From: a virus
Strand: one strand, 5' to 3'
Length of the DNA stretch: 45,679 bases
Virus record (IMG/VR): IMGVR_UViG_3300024518_001839
Span: 1 to 45,679 of that record
The position numbers and the translations under genes were made by a program. The notes under the pieces are model-generated. The model ran no database searches. It was not told where the DNA came from and saw only the letters and a program-made list of their open reading frames with translations. Below are positions 45,373 through 45,679 of this stretch, piece by piece; position 1 is the first letter of the stretch; the number at the start of each line of letters is the position of its first letter.

Positions 45373-45679
45373 TTACGGTTCCTGGATGATTTCTATTTCT
45401 TCCTCCGGAGCGGAAGGGGAACGCCCATATAGAAGCCTGAAATGCTCCCGGCGGCGTTCATAATCATTACTGGAGTAATGGGAGAGTCGATATGCCGCTA
45501 CTGCAATCGCTTCCGTTTTCGTGTCGTGAAGATCGCTGAGTCTCGTTCCCGATACCTGGTCATAGGCTCCGAAGTAGGCGTCTCCATCCGCATCGCCGGC
45601 TTTAATAAATATAGGCCATTCGCCAATCCTGGCAGCTTCGCCTTCAACTTCCCTGAACGTCCCTTTCCCGCCTCTCACT
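45373..45679 (-). CDS. Protein cut by the window edge
   Basis: The frame is open to the right edge; the first possible start inside is GTG 45678, so the gene probably begins outside. 101 residues are visible: beta-rich start (EVEGEAARIGEWPIFIKAGDADGDAYFGAYDQVSG), then KTEAIAVAAYRLSHYSSNDYERRREHFRLLYG and an acidic tail (SPSAPEEEIEIIQEP). The FIKAGDADGDAYFGAYD-like beta pattern suggests a small sandwich domain. No family recognised. Confidence 0.6.
   Translation of the reverse strand, partial: VRGGKGTFREVEGEAARIGEWPIFIKAGDADGDAYFGAYDQVSGTRLSDLHDTKTEAIAVAAYRLSHYSSNDYERRREHFRLLYGRSPSAPEEEIEIIQEP

Overview
The window is a fragment of a tailed double-stranded DNA phage or prophage (Caudoviricetes, siphovirus layout, HK97-type head). 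Every gene I can support lies on the minus strand, so transcription runs from high to low coordinates; I found no credible plus-strand gene, no tRNA or rRNA, no CRISPR array, and no integrase, transposase or attachment site. The host cannot be named. Promoters match the ordinary sigma-70 consensus and ribosome-binding sites are strong AGGAGG / AAAGGGG types. Both edges cut through genes, so replication enzymes and the endolysin, neither of which is seen here, probably lie outside.

Reading in the direction of transcription. (1) 45679-43563: a cut-off gene, three very small membrane proteins, a DPPY-type DNA methyltransferase, an unknown protein and a DnaJ-like zinc-finger protein, closed by a strong hairpin at 43466-43508. 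(2) 43446-42108: a clear promoter, a leader of about 210 nt with two strong hairpins and a possible ribosome-site switch, a winged-helix-like protein, a stretch with GTACT/AGTAC operator-like repeats, and two small genes leading into packaging. (3) 42081-31119: terminase small and large subunits, portal, an unknown tandem-repeat protein, an SPP1 gp7/Mu F-like protein, then a promoter-to-hairpin cassette, then a 763-residue protein that joins an HK97-type (S78) prohead protease to a BCS1-like AAA+ ATPase, then the major capsid protein and a decoration-like protein. (4) 31096-24495: about 6.6 kb of apparent surface proteins between capsid and connector, including a beta-helix protein and a 1146-residue protein with about four LamG-like domains. 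(5) 24495-15126: neck proteins, two tail-tube paralogues, a tail assembly chaperone pair joined by a -1 frameshift at GGGGGGA, the tape measure, distal tail protein and hub. (6) 15126-9685: fibre and spike-type proteins, including a duplicated pair. (7) 9680-8794: a sigma-region-4-like protein and an XhlA-like membrane protein, then two hairpins that appear to end the late operon.

(8) 8666-1: after a fresh promoter come non-structural genes: a DNA polymerase beta-type nucleotidyltransferase, a SLOG-fold (YspA/DUF2493-like) protein, small regulators (two Cro/C1-type HTH proteins, a zinc-ribbon protein), a large Rad52/Mgm101-like annealing protein, an NSGxx pentapeptide-repeat protein, and a hexanucleotide array encoding an alternating Met/Leu-Asp/Glu polypeptide that runs off the left edge. 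Internal promoters with inverted repeats stand at 6030-6079 and 1205-1254.

The most unusual item is the prohead protease-AAA+ ATPase fusion: its layout suggests an energy-dependent capsid maturation protease coded by one gene, like FtsH or Lon in principle but built from phage parts. Next are the structured leader at 43205-43446, the promoter/hairpin cassette at 35663-35859, the membrane-protein frame hidden in an overlap at 22795-22935, and a roughly 70-residue beta module spread through the tail-tube and hub proteins.
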